Assembly: GCA_947629925.1 (NCBI GenBank)
Contig: CANRFO010000002.1
Location: forward strand, 119,247 to 183,246
From: an uncultured Ruminiclostridium sp.
GTDB lineage: Bacteria > Bacillota > Clostridia > Oscillospirales > Ruminococcaceae
Direction of reading: 5' to 3'
Length of the DNA: 64,000 bases
Shown: positions 18,532 to 28,638 of the stretch, piece after piece
How the letters are laid out: each line of letters opens with the position of its first letter
How positions within the stretch are numbered: position 1 is the first letter of the stretch
The notes under the pieces: generated by a model
Told to the model about the DNA's origin: nothing
Databases searched by the model: none
The model's input: the letters and a program-made list of their open reading frames with translations, nothing else
Position numbers and translations under genes: made by a program

Positions 18532-19440
18532 ATGAACACTTTTGAAAAAGCCCGCAGATTTATCTACCGCAACGCCAGACCCATCGACCTTGCGCTCTTT
18601 AAGTATCATTTTGAAAACTGCTCCGCCAATGATATTATCACCGCCCTTTCCGCCTATCAGAACCCCGACGGCGGCTTTGGACACGGCATAGAGGCGGACA
18701 ACTTCAACCCAAACTCTATTCCCCTCGGCGTATGGAAAGCCACCGAGTATATCAAGGAAACAGGCGGCCTTGAGCCTGATCACCCTGTAATACAAGGCAT
18801 ACTGAAATACCTTTCAAGCGGCTCTGATTTTGACACCGAACACAATCAATGGCTGAATACCGTCCCCTCAAGCAACGACTACCCCTGCGCAATGTGGTGG
18901 AAGTATTCAGAAGAAGGCAGTACCTTTGGATATAACCCCACCGCCGCCCTTGCAGGATTTATCATCAGATATGCACAAAAGCAAACCCCTTTGTACGAAA
19001 AAGGCGTACAGATAGCAAAAACAGCCGCAGACTGGTTCATCAAAAACGCTCCCCTTGAACGCCATATAGCGGTGTGCTTCATCTCGCTTATTGATTACTG
19101 CAAGGAGGCGGGCGATATGCCTTTTGACGGCGCAGCTTTATCCGCAAAGCTGGACGAAGTGATAGACAGATCTATCTGCCGCGACACCTCGCGCTGGGGC
19201 GAATATATCCCAAGACCGTCAGCATTCCCGAAATGGCACGGACTTCACAGCGACGAGCTTAAAAAGCTCTGCCATGCCGAATGTGAGTATATAAAAAGCA
19301 CTCAGCTTGCCGACGGTTCATTTTACGTTCCGTGGCAGTGGAGCGATTATAACGAGTGGTATATTGCCGAAAACTGGTGTAAAGCAACTATCACCATTGA
19401 TAATATGCTGTTCTTGCGTGAATTCGGCTCTTTGGAGTAA
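18532..19440 (+). CDS. Prenyltransferase/squalene-cyclase-like alpha/alpha toroid protein, function unknown
   Basis: YQNPDGGFGHGIEADNF and TQLADGSFYVPWQW QxxDGGF-like repeats. Confidence 0.6.
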   Translation: MNTFEKARRFIYRNARPIDLALFKYHFENCSANDIITALSAYQNPDGGFGHGIEADNFNPNSIPLGVWKATEYIKETGGLEPDHPVIQGILKYLSSGSDFDTEHNQWLNTVPSSNDYPCAMWWKYSEEGSTFGYNPTAALAGFIIRYAQKQTPLYEKGVQIAKTAADWFIKNAPLERHIAVCFISLIDYCKEAGDMPFDGAALSAKLDEVIDRSICRDTSRWGEYIPRPSAFPKWHGLHSDELKKLCHAECEYIKSTQLADGSFYVPWQWSDYNEWYIAENWCKATITIDNMLFLREFGSLE

Positions 19441-19468
19441 ACCTTATTTTAATTAAAGGAGTTTACAT

Positions 19469-20338
19469 ATGCACTTTGTCAGCGCCAAGGGCATACTTTC
19501 CCCAAAAGGCGGATTTAACGTCTACCGTGGCTGCACTCACGGCTGTATCTACTGTGACAGCCGCAGTGAATGCTACAATATAAATCACGCCTTTGAGGAC
19601 ATAGAGGTGAAGCAGAACGCCCCCGAACTTATGAAGGACGCTCTCCGCCGCAAACGCACGAAATGTATGATAAGCACAGGCGCAATGTGCGACCCCTATC
19701 TTCACTGCGAAAGGGAACTGAAAATCACCCGCTGCTGCCTTGAAATAGCGGAAAAATACAGCTTTGGCGTCTGCCTGCTGACAAAGTCCGACCTTATCCT
19801 CCGTGATATGGACATTATTCAGAAAATCAACAGCAATACAAAATTCGTCGCTCAGATGACACTGACTACCTTTGACGAGGAATTATGCCGCTTTGTGGAG
19901 CCAAACGTCTGCACCACCCGCCGCCGATACGAGGTATTAAAGGAATTTCAGCACGAACATATCCCCACAGTCGTCTGGCTCACCCCTCTTCTGCCTTTCA
20001 TAAATGACACGGTGGAAAACGTAAAGGGAATACTTGATTACTGTATAGACGCAGGCGTAAAAGGCGTCCTGACCTTTGGCGGCGGAGGAATGACCCTGCG
20101 CAAAGGCGACAGGGAATACTACTACGCCGCCCTTGACCGCCGTTTTCCCACTCTTAGAAAAAAGTACGAGGAAACATACGGCGACGCGTATGAACTCCCC
20201 TCTCCCAACGCCGAACAGCTTTTTTCCCTCATCGAAACTCAGTGCGAACGCCACGGCATAATGTATAAGCCCCACGAGATATTCTCCTACCTTAACGAAT
20301 TTCCCTCAGCCTCTCAACAACTCAGCTTTGATATCTGA
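19469..20338 (+). CDS. Radical SAM protein (SPL-like family)
   Basis: GCTHGCIYCDSR CxxxCxxC motif; ISTGAMCDPY; TFGGGGMTLR. Confidence 0.85.
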   Translation: MHFVSAKGILSPKGGFNVYRGCTHGCIYCDSRSECYNINHAFEDIEVKQNAPELMKDALRRKRTKCMISTGAMCDPYLHCERELKITRCCLEIAEKYSFGVCLLTKSDLILRDMDIIQKINSNTKFVAQMTLTTFDEELCRFVEPNVCTTRRRYEVLKEFQHEHIPTVVWLTPLLPFINDTVENVKGILDYCIDAGVKGVLTFGGGGMTLRKGDREYYYAALDRRFPTLRKKYEETYGDAYELPSPNAEQLFSLIETQCERHGIMYKPHEIFSYLNEFPSASQQLSFDI

Positions 20339-20361
20339 ACATACGATTTTCATAAAAATAA

Positions 20362-20392
20362 ACGTCCGCTGTAAATTTTTTACAGCGGGCGT
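20362..20392. terminator. Terminator hairpin between convergent genes
   Basis: ACGtCCGCTGTAAA-ttt-TTTACAGCGGgCGT. Confidence 0.65.
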
Positions 20393-20398
20393 CTTATG

Positions 20399-21094
20399 TT
20401 ATTTTTCTTTTCCGCAGGACTTGCAGGTAACTGCGGAACGCGGATTTTCATATCCGCAGAATTTGCAGATCCATTTGTTCGGGTCTTGCTTGTTTGCCGC
20501 CTTTGCCGCTACTGAGAATATCTCTATATTCTCTCCTTGGCGCAGTCTTCCCAGCAGCTTGTCGATAAGATATATTTCAAGCACGCGGTATTCTCTCACT
20601 GTGAGCTGTACGATCTGTCTGTGCGAGGCTTTGACCTTTCTGGTGCCGTAAGGCCTTATAAGACCTGTTACTGTTGTTATTATCGCGATCTTGTAATTCA
20701 GATTGCTTTTAAAAAAATCTTTTCTGAAGAAATACAGCTTCGCTTCCACAAAAACGGAATATCCCCCGAACAATACCAGAGCAAGCAAAGGTATTATCCC
20801 TGCAAGTCCCGCCAATACCGACGATGACGTAAACGCGTGAGAACTCAGTATAATGCTGATAAGCGCCGCCATAACAATTATACAAGCAAAAACGACAATG
20901 GACAGCATGACGATATGATATGAGACCGCTTCTCTGAGCGTATCCTGCTCATAATCGTTAAGCGGCGTCTTATCCTCTTCTCTTATTTTTCTGTATAAAT
21001 GGTCGACAGCTTCTCCGTCTTTGCGGCATTTATAACAGAACGCGTCCTTGGGCTGCGGCATTTTTTCGCCGCAATGTCTGCAATATTTTGCCAT
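20399..21094 (-). CDS. Membrane protein with N- and C-terminal zinc ribbons
   Basis: N-term CRHCGEKMPQPKDAFCYKC, central TM helices, C-term ICKFCGYENPRSAVTCKSCGK. Confidence 0.75.
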   Translation of the reverse strand: MAKYCRHCGEKMPQPKDAFCYKCRKDGEAVDHLYRKIREEDKTPLNDYEQDTLREAVSYHIVMLSIVVFACIIVMAALISIILSSHAFTSSSVLAGLAGIIPLLALVLFGGYSVFVEAKLYFFRKDFFKSNLNYKIAIITTVTGLIRPYGTRKVKASHRQIVQLTVREYRVLEIYLIDKLLGRLRQGENIEIFSVAAKAANKQDPNKWICKFCGYENPRSAVTCKSCGKEK

Positions 21095-21184
21095 TATTTT
21101 TTCCTCCGTTGTACACTGTATATTAAAAACATTGTATCATAAATGACCGCGTTTTTGTTGTGCATATCTGCAATATTGAAAAAA

Positions 21185-21212
21185 CAAGCGTGATTTTTTT
21201 AAATCACGCTTG
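21185..21212 (-). terminator. Terminator of GH3 transcript
   Basis: CAAGCGTGATTT/AAATCACGCTTG then TTTTTTC on minus strand. Confidence 0.8.
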
Positions 21213-21220
21213 CTTTTTAT

Positions 21221-23467
21221 TTATTCGCTGTTTGCTTCGTCTATTATCTTCATAAGCTGCGGCATTGTAAGCGGTGACTTATACATCTGTACCAGCGTTC
21301 TCAGCGGCCAGTCCATAGGAAGGTACTTGAACTCTTTTTTAAGCTTTGTTCCCGTCACCTTGAACAGCTTTTTCATAAAGATTTTTCCCTTGGGATTGTC
21401 GTCCAGATCGCAGAACCGTGTATGTATAGTTATATCGTCGAAGATCTTTTCCGCCTTTACCTTGACCTCACAGCTGAGCGGGCAGTTGTCGCTGCTGCCT
21501 CCTGCCGTCACGGTAAACGTTCCGCTGTCGGCGGCGAAGCAGTGATGAACTTCGTCCCAGTAAGTAAAAGCCTCTCTGTCAAGCGTAAATGTCACCTCGG
21601 CGCTCACTCCCGCCTTGATAAACACTTTCTTAAACGCTTTCAGCTCCTTTTCGGGTCTTGAGACTCTCGGAGCGTTCTCTCTGACGTAAAGCTGAACGAC
21701 TTCCTTTCCGTCCGTCTTTCCGATATTTGTGACCTTGACGGTGACGGTGAGCTTGTCGTTTTCGTTTATTTTATCGCTTGACAGCTTCATTTCATCATAT
21801 CTGAAATCGGTGTAGGAAAGCCCGTATCCGAAGGGGAACAGCGGCTTTATACCGCGCTTTTCGTACCAGCGGTAGCCCACATATATTCCCTCCGCATATG
21901 TTACCTCGCAGTTTTCACCGGGGAAGTTTCCGTAAGCGGGAGTATCCTCTATCCTTTGCGGGAACGTTTCCGCCAGCTTGCCGCAGGGATTTGCCTTTCC
22001 GTAAAGCAGGTCGGCTATTGCCTCGCCTGCTCCCTCGCCGCCCAGATACGCCTCAAGTATCGCATTTACCTTGTCAACAAAAGGCATAGTGACAGGCGCG
22101 CCGTTGCACAGCACCACTATTGTGTTTTTCTGCCTTTTTGCAACTTCATCTATCAGCTTTATATGACTTGCGGGAATATTCAGGTGCGTGCGGTCGAAGC
22201 CCTCGCTCTCATATTCATCAGGCAGTCCGCAGATTATCACCGCTCTGTCGCAGGAAGCGGCAAGCTCAGCCGCCGCATTTATCCTGCTGTAATCCGAATC
22301 GTCCGAAAGGGAATAGCCTTCCGCATATTCCACCTCGCCGTACTGCCTCATCGCCTCCAGCGGCTGCGTTACGTTTATCGCGTTTACGCACGAGCTTCCG
22401 CCGCCCTGATAGCGCGGCTTCACAGCCATTTCACCTATAACGGCGGTTTTTCCTCCGCGAATTGGCAGAGCGCCCTTGTTTTTCAAAAGCACCATGCTCT
22501 CCTTGGCAACTTCGACAGCGGTTTTATGATGCTTTTCGTAGTCGCACTTTGCTCCCGTTTTCTTTTCGTGCAGCGCGAAAACCACTTCCAGAAGCCTTGT
22601 GACAGCTTTGTCTATCTGTTTTTCCGTGAGCTTGTTTTTAAACCTTTTGTCAACTGCGGGCATAGCGACCTCGCCGCCTGTCACCGCGTTTTTAAGCTCT
22701 CTGTCATTTTCCTTTCCTGTTCCGGGCATTTCCAGCTCAAGTCCTGCATAAACGCCCTGCGCTCTGTTGTCAACAGCGCCCCAGTCGGACATCACGAACC
22801 CCTTGAAGCCCCATTCGCTTCTCAGAACGTCGCTGAGGAGCCATTTGCTTTGGGAGCAGTAGTCCCCGTTTATCTTGTTGTAAGCGCACATCAGCGTTGT
22901 AGGCTTAGCGTTTTTGACAGGGTACTCATAGCTTTTGAGGTATATCTCCCTCAGCGCTCTTTCACCTATTTTTTCGTTCACTACAAAGCGGTCTGTCTCC
23001 TGACTGTTGCAGGCAAAATGTTTCAGCGAAGTACCGACCTTTTTGGACTGTATGCCTTTTATCACGCCTGCCGCCATATGACCTGACAAAACAGGATCCT
23101 CCGAAAAATACTCGAAGCAGCGTCCGCCGAGCGGTGTGCGCTTGATATTGTTGCCCGGACCCAGAACTATCTGAACGTCCTGCGCCTGCGCCTCTTCGCC
23201 TATCGCCGCACCCTGCTTTTTCGCCAGCTCCTCGTCAAATGAGCAGGCAAGCAGTACCGCAGGCGGGAAACAGGTAGCGGGAACGCTTTCTCCCCAACCA
23301 AGCCCCTGACAGCATCTCAGCCCGTGAGGACCGTCGGACAGGTTTATTGACGGAATACCCAGTCTTGGAATGGGAACGGTGCTCCACGCGTCCTTTCCCG
23401 ACAGAAGCGACACCTTTTCATCAAGCGTCATCTTTTCCACAAGCGCCTTTATGTCATTTTTCTTCAT
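21221..23467 (-). CDS. Glycoside hydrolase family 3 beta-glucosidase-like
   Basis: GPHGLR, KHFACNSQETDR, VMSDWGA nucleophile region, GEGAGEAIADLLYG, fibronectin-III-like C-terminus; likely start at MKKNDIKALVEKM. Confidence 0.92.
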   Translation of the reverse strand: MKKNDIKALVEKMTLDEKVSLLSGKDAWSTVPIPRLGIPSINLSDGPHGLRCCQGLGWGESVPATCFPPAVLLACSFDEELAKKQGAAIGEEAQAQDVQIVLGPGNNIKRTPLGGRCFEYFSEDPVLSGHMAAGVIKGIQSKKVGTSLKHFACNSQETDRFVVNEKIGERALREIYLKSYEYPVKNAKPTTLMCAYNKINGDYCSQSKWLLSDVLRSEWGFKGFVMSDWGAVDNRAQGVYAGLELEMPGTGKENDRELKNAVTGGEVAMPAVDKRFKNKLTEKQIDKAVTRLLEVVFALHEKKTGAKCDYEKHHKTAVEVAKESMVLLKNKGALPIRGGKTAVIGEMAVKPRYQGGGSSCVNAINVTQPLEAMRQYGEVEYAEGYSLSDDSDYSRINAAAELAASCDRAVIICGLPDEYESEGFDRTHLNIPASHIKLIDEVAKRQKNTIVVLCNGAPVTMPFVDKVNAILEAYLGGEGAGEAIADLLYGKANPCGKLAETFPQRIEDTPAYGNFPGENCEVTYAEGIYVGYRWYEKRGIKPLFPFGYGLSYTDFRYDEMKLSSDKINENDKLTVTVKVTNIGKTDGKEVVQLYVRENAPRVSRPEKELKAFKKVFIKAGVSAEVTFTLDREAFTYWDEVHHCFAADSGTFTVTAGGSSDNCPLSCEVKVKAEKIFDDITIHTRFCDLDDNPKGKIFMKKLFKVTGTKLKKEFKYLPMDWPLRTLVQMYKSPLTMPQLMKIIDEANSE

Positions 23468-23535
23468 TGACCTTTTCCTTTCGTGCAAAGCGGCATATTT
23501 CCCGTGAGCCGCTGTATTTTGAAAAAACTTTGTGT

Positions 23536-24405
23536 TCATACCGCCTCGATGGTCATAGTGTAGAAATTGGTCCCATCAGGCAGGCAGGTCTGTATCTCAG
23601 GCTTATCGCGGAAGTTCCCGCTTGTGTTTTCATAGTCGTCGCAGCCGCACCACGGTTCAAGACAGATGAAAGGTGCGTTCTTGCCTGCGGGGGTCCACAC
23701 GCCCAGCGAGCGGAAGCCTTCCCACGATACCTTTACGCCTTTGCCGCCGTCGTCAAGCAGGCAAACGCTCTTTGAAACGATATTCCTGAAATAGACCACG
23801 TCGTCGTCAAACAGCGGGTAGTCCAGCTTAAATTCGCTGCTGTTCTTCAGCCGCCATTTTCCGCTTTCTTTAAGCAGCCTTGTGCGAACGTCAAGAACAG
23901 GACTGCAAACCGTTTCCTTTTCCTGGAACACAAGGCGGTAGTCACTGAACTTTTTCCCTTCGGCAGGGCAGGCGAAAGCGGGGTGTGCGCCTATGCAGAA
24001 CGGCATAGGGATATCGCTTTTGTTGTGTACCTCGTAAAGTATCTCAAGGCTTTCGCCCTTCAGCTTGTAGGTCATGCGAAGATCGAACCTGAAAGGGAAC
24101 ATCTTCAGCGTTTCCTCGTTTTCGGATAATGAAAACGTTGCGCTGTCCTCGGTCTCGTTTACACAGACGAACTCGTTGTCCCTTGCGAAGCCGTGCTTCG
24201 TCATGGAGTATTCGATCCCGTCTATCATTGTCTTTCCGTTTTTAAGTCCGCCGATAGCGGGGAACAGCACGGGAGAGGTCTTGTTCCAGTATGCGGGATT
24301 TCCCTCCCACATAAGCTCCCTGCCGTTTACTGCAAAGCTTTTAAGCTCCGCTCCCGCGCTTTTTACAAGAGCGGACGAGCTGCCGCACCTCAGTATCTTT
24401 TCCAT
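23536..24405 (-). CDS. Aldose 1-epimerase family protein
   Basis: GRELMWEGNPAYWNKTSPVLFPAIGGL, MTKHGFARDNEF, CIGAHPAF. Confidence 0.88.
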   Translation of the reverse strand: MEKILRCGSSSALVKSAGAELKSFAVNGRELMWEGNPAYWNKTSPVLFPAIGGLKNGKTMIDGIEYSMTKHGFARDNEFVCVNETEDSATFSLSENEETLKMFPFRFDLRMTYKLKGESLEILYEVHNKSDIPMPFCIGAHPAFACPAEGKKFSDYRLVFQEKETVCSPVLDVRTRLLKESGKWRLKNSSEFKLDYPLFDDDVVYFRNIVSKSVCLLDDGGKGVKVSWEGFRSLGVWTPAGKNAPFICLEPWCGCDDYENTSGNFRDKPEIQTCLPDGTNFYTMTIEAV

Positions 24406-24460
24406 TTTTCTCACGCGCCCGTCAGTATTTGTGCAGGGCGCCGCTCCTTTCGGTTTAAGT

Positions 24461-25729
24461 TTAGCCTGCCGCAAGGTTTGCAAGCTTTATGCGAAGGTCG
24501 GTGGTTTCAGGAAGATTTCTCTCCGTTCCCTCAAAGTCGGGAAGCTCCTTCCAGGTAATGACGTTCTCGCTTGCAAAAAGCTCCGATATAAACTCTTCTG
24601 ACATACGGTCGGTGTTTATTTCGGGGATACCGTCAAGATTAAGGGTAGGAGTGCTTGAAGAGCCTGAAGTAGCATATACGAATTCGCCGCACCACGGCAT
24701 ACTGTAAGCCCACATTGCTCCCTTATCCTGCATATCCTTTATGTCGGGCCAGTATCCGCATTCGGACAAGGCTATCATTTTTCCTTCGTATGTCATGCCT
24801 TTAAGCTCGTTGTACTTTGCGAGCTGAGCGGAATGGTCCTCCGAGTTGGGATAAACGTCGGTGCCTGTTATGTCGTAGGTATTGGGATTAACCTCAAGTC
24901 TTTCACTCTGACCGTTCCATACCCAGATAAGGTTAGTGAGCTTGTGATAATTTTCAAGCCTGTCGAACACGATATACCAAAGCTTTTTGTAAGCTTCCTC
25001 AACGCTCTTGTCTCTGCTCACACCGCCCCACCAGAACCAGCCGCCTGAGGCTTCATGAAGCGGACGCCAGATAACGGGAACGCCTGCCGCTTCCATGCGC
25101 TGCAACTGTATAGCTACCTCGTCGATATCGTGGATTATCTGTTCATATTCCTTTGTTCCGGGAGTCACTGCGTTCTGCAAAGAGAAATTCACTATCTCAT
25201 CGGAATAAAACGCCACTCCTGAGCTTTCGGGATTGTTTATATCCCTTGGAACGAACCAGTGCCACGTCATCGCCACCAATCCGCCCGAATAGGTGTGCCA
25301 CTTTATCGCCTGATCCACCTGTGATGCGTCGCCGCTTCCAGTGACATGGAGCATATCAAATCCCTTTATGGCGGGAAGGTCGCCTGTTATGTTGTAATAA
25401 ACGGTGTCTTCATATTCGTCCTCAGAGTACATCTGCTGAGCGGTTATCATATTTTTCCCGTAGTTTTCCCTGAGGAAGTTGAACACCTGAAGCGTCTTTG
25501 CGTTCATATGCTGAGAAACGGGCTTTGTAGGGTCTACGGGTCTTGAATCAAGTTCCTCCAGAAGCGCGTCGATGTCCGTTTCATAAGCCAGCGCCACGTC
25601 CATGTCAACGTCCCCGTCCTCGTTCACCGCCACGGGATTTGAAGCTGTGCCGCTGCTGCTGCAGCTCGGCAGATAGGTGCAAAGCATTGCTCCTGCAAGA
25701 AATGCAGCCGTTATTTTTTTTGCTTTCAT
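24461..25729 (-). CDS. Glycoside hydrolase family 26 endo-beta-1,4-mannanase-like lipoprotein
   Basis: Signal/lipobox CTYLPSCSS; NMITAQQMY, MTWHWFVPRD, VIWRPLHEASGGWFWWG (catalytic region), LIWVWNGQS. Confidence 0.88.
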   Translation of the reverse strand: MKAKKITAAFLAGAMLCTYLPSCSSSGTASNPVAVNEDGDVDMDVALAYETDIDALLEELDSRPVDPTKPVSQHMNAKTLQVFNFLRENYGKNMITAQQMYSEDEYEDTVYYNITGDLPAIKGFDMLHVTGSGDASQVDQAIKWHTYSGGLVAMTWHWFVPRDINNPESSGVAFYSDEIVNFSLQNAVTPGTKEYEQIIHDIDEVAIQLQRMEAAGVPVIWRPLHEASGGWFWWGGVSRDKSVEEAYKKLWYIVFDRLENYHKLTNLIWVWNGQSERLEVNPNTYDITGTDVYPNSEDHSAQLAKYNELKGMTYEGKMIALSECGYWPDIKDMQDKGAMWAYSMPWCGEFVYATSGSSSTPTLNLDGIPEINTDRMSEEFISELFASENVITWKELPDFEGTERNLPETTDLRIKLANLAAG

Positions 25730-25772
25730 AATGTAGAGATCCTTTCTTTCTTGTTTTGCATCGTTGTATTTA

Positions 25773-26288
25773 TCAAAATATCTTTACCTGAGCGGTCCTT
25801 TCTATTTTGCGGTATTCTCCGCTTTTTGAGTGACCGAGCGCCGCCATTCCGTACACCACATGATTTTCGGGTATTTCGTACTTAGTCAGCAGCTTTCTTA
25901 TTTCAGGCTCGTTGCAAATGCCGTGGAGCTGATTTATCCACACCGAGCCTATTCCCAGAGACTGCGCCGCGAGGAAGATATTTTCCAGCGCGCAGGCGTT
26001 GTCGTCCCGCCCGTAAAGCGAGTCCCTGTCGTTTGACGGAATGATAAGAGCCGCACGCTTGTACATATCGTAGCCCTCTCTGCCCAGCGTTTTTCCGATA
26101 GCCTGAGCAAGCTCGTCGATATCCTCTCTGCGTGTAAGCACAGTGAAGCGGAAGGTCTGCCTGTTCATGGCGGTAGGCGCATGGACTGCCGCTTTTATCA
26201 GCAGCTCCAGCTCCTCTCTTGAAACAGCCTTATCGGAAAAATCCCTCGTGCTTCTTCTTGTGAGAATCGTGTTCATTGTTTCGTTCAT
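25773..26288 (-). CDS. Nitroreductase family protein
   Basis: RRSTRDFSDKAVSREELELLIKAAVHAPTAMNRQ; GIGSVWINQL. Confidence 0.9.
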   Translation of the reverse strand: MNETMNTILTRRSTRDFSDKAVSREELELLIKAAVHAPTAMNRQTFRFTVLTRREDIDELAQAIGKTLGREGYDMYKRAALIIPSNDRDSLYGRDDNACALENIFLAAQSLGIGSVWINQLHGICNEPEIRKLLTKYEIPENHVVYGMAALGHSKSGEYRKIERTAQVKIF

Positions 26289-26316
26289 GATATTTCCTCC
26301 TTGCGTGAAAAATATG

Positions 26317-27312
26317 TCAGTCTCCCGTAGATTCCCTCAGTACAAGGCTGTGCGGGAGCATATAAATGCTTTTGTCGGGAATGTCGCTTTTCATATTTTC
26401 AATAAGCTTTTCTATCACCAGCTTGCCCTGCGCATAAAGCGGCTGTTCCACCGTGGACAGGTGCGGCACGAAAATATGTGAGTATGCGATATTGTCAAAT
26501 CCGAAGAACAGAACGTCCTTTCCTATGTTTACGCCCTTTGAGATGGCATAATTCATGGCGCCTATGGCTATCATGTCGGAGATGGAGAAGATAGCCGTGG
26601 GCGGGTCCTCAAGCCCCAGCAGATACCTGCAGCCTGTCGTGCCTGATTCCGACTCATATGTACCGAGGTATATAAGCCCCTCGTCATACGGTATCCCGTT
26701 TTCCTCCAAGGCTTTTCTGTATCCTTTTTCTCTGTCTACCGAGCTTTGGCTTCTGGTTTCTGTGGAGATAAGCCCTATCCGCCTGTGACCCTTGCCGATA
26801 AGATAATTTACCGCGTCTTTTCCTGCTTTTACATTATCTATCGTGACGGTGAGCGCGTTGCAGCCCTCTATTCGTTCAAGGCAAAGCGCGATGTTGTGAT
26901 TTTCCGCCAGCTTTGAGATCACCGACGCCTCCTGCTTTGCCCCCAGCAGAACGGCTCCGTCCACCGAGTGCGAGAAAAGCATATTCAGCAGGTGCATCTC
27001 GTGCTTCGGGTCGTCATGGGTGGCAGCTATAAGCACGTCGTACCCCTGAGCGAACGCCGCTTCCTCCATTCCTTTCAGAACCTCCGAGTAAAAGCTCTGC
27101 TCCGCCGAAGCGGTTATGGCGAGAATACGTTTTGTCTCGCTTTTCCTGAGATCTCTCCCCAGATGGTTCGGACTGTATCCAAGCTGTTCCATCACCTTGC
27201 TGACCCGCTCATAGGTGTCCTCTGAAACGCTTGAATGATTGTTGAGGACTCTCGACACAGTAGCAACAGAGACCCCTGCGGCTTTCGCCACGTCCTTTAT
27301 CGTAACGCTCAA
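26317..27312 (-). CDS. LacI-family transcriptional regulator
   Basis: TIKDVAKAAGVSVATVSRVLNNHSSVSEDTYERV; TTG start at 27312 preceded by AAAGGAG (listed ORF begins at 27348). Confidence 0.92.
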   Translation of the reverse strand: MSVTIKDVAKAAGVSVATVSRVLNNHSSVSEDTYERVSKVMEQLGYSPNHLGRDLRKSETKRILAITASAEQSFYSEVLKGMEEAAFAQGYDVLIAATHDDPKHEMHLLNMLFSHSVDGAVLLGAKQEASVISKLAENHNIALCLERIEGCNALTVTIDNVKAGKDAVNYLIGKGHRRIGLISTETRSQSSVDREKGYRKALEENGIPYDEGLIYLGTYESESGTTGCRYLLGLEDPPTAIFSISDMIAIGAMNYAISKGVNIGKDVLFFGFDNIAYSHIFVPHLSTVEQPLYAQGKLVIEKLIENMKSDIPDKSIYMLPHSLVLRESTGD

Positions 27313-27542
27313 ATGACTCACTCCTTTAAAGCGTAAAATATCATACATATTTATTTTATCATATCCTATTTTTCAATACAATCAGTGTTTTTAACCAAAA
27401 TTTAAGTACCGATTTAGCAAAAATGACGCCTTTTTCTGTAAACCTTTTCATTAAGCGCAGAAAAGGCTTTGCATTAACAATGTTAAAGTAATGACCGTCG
27501 TTTTTTACAATACTTTCACCTTATTTTTGTATATTTTCTTAC

Positions 27543-27571
27543 TTTACAAAATGTGTTTATTTACTTAAAAT
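27543..27571 (+). promoter_or_regulatory. Promoter for LacI gene 27610
   Basis: TTTACA-N17-TAAAAT. Confidence 0.5.
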
Positions 27572-27609
27572 AAGAAATACAGTAATTACTTTTGCTGAGA
27601 TCATGAGAG

Positions 27610-28638
27610 GTGAGCGAAATGATAAAGAAAAGCGTTACAATGAGCGATATCGCCAAGGAAATGGGCTGCAGCACCGTTACCGTATCAAAGGCTCTCGGAG
27701 ATAAGGAAGGCGTGAGCGACGAGCTTCGTCAGCGCATAAAGCAGAAGGCGAACGATATGGGCTACCGCTTCAGCTTTGTTTCCAAAAGCAGCAGCGAAGC
27801 CCTTACCCATAACATAGGCGTTATCGTTGCGAAGCGTTTCATAAACGACGCCAGCGCCTTTTACTGGGTAGTTTACCGCTATATAGTGGAGCTGCTCCAG
27901 AAGCAGAGCTACTACGGCATACTTGAGGTGGTTTCCGAGGCTGACGAGCGTGAAGGAAGCGTTCCTTCCTCGATTTCCGACCGAAAGATCGACGGCGTGA
28001 TCGTTCTCGGACAGTTTGCCGACAGCTATGTTGAAAAAGTGCTTGACTGCGATATGCCTGTTGTATTTCTTGATTTTTACAGCAGCCGCTCAGATGTTGA
28101 AACGGTTTTGTCCGACAATTTCTTCGGGGCATACACTCTCACCAATTACCTTATCGACAAGGGACACCGTTCTATCGGCTTTATCGGCACCATAACCGCC
28201 ACCTCCAGCATACAGGACAGATACATGGGCTATTATAAATCTCTTCTCGAACACGGGATACCCCTGCGTGACGACTGGGTGATAGGAGACCGTGACAGCG
28301 ACGGGCTCAGCTACAAGTCTATCCGTCTTCCCGACGAAATGCCCACCGCATTCGTCTGCAACTGCGACCGCATAGCATATCAGCTTATAACACAGCTTAA
28401 ATCCATAGGGTACAGAGTTCCTGAGGATATTTCCATCGTCGGCTATGATAACCACATATATTCCACCATCAGCAATCCGAGGATAACGACCATGGACATA
28501 AACAGCTACCGCATGAGCAGCGAGGCTGTCGAGATACTTGTAAAAAAGATACGCGACGGGAATTATCACTGCGGGAGAATACTTGTTACAGGAAAGCTTA
28601 TTGAACGCGACAGCGTGAAGGATCTGAAAAATGATTAA
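27610..28638 (+). CDS. LacI-family transcriptional regulator
   Basis: TMSDIAKEMGCSTVTVSKALGDKEGVSDELRQRI HTH; periplasmic-binding-like domain. Confidence 0.92.
   Translation: MSEMIKKSVTMSDIAKEMGCSTVTVSKALGDKEGVSDELRQRIKQKANDMGYRFSFVSKSSSEALTHNIGVIVAKRFINDASAFYWVVYRYIVELLQKQSYYGILEVVSEADEREGSVPSSISDRKIDGVIVLGQFADSYVEKVLDCDMPVVFLDFYSSRSDVETVLSDNFFGAYTLTNYLIDKGHRSIGFIGTITATSSIQDRYMGYYKSLLEHGIPLRDDWVIGDRDSDGLSYKSIRLPDEMPTAFVCNCDRIAYQLITQLKSIGYRVPEDISIVGYDNHIYSTISNPRITTMDINSYRMSSEAVEILVKKIRDGNYHCGRILVTGKLIERDSVKDLKND

Noticed and set aside
21956-23086. 376-aa plus-strand ORF opposite the GH3 gene
   Set aside because: Shadow ORF; the opposite strand has all GH3 motifs.
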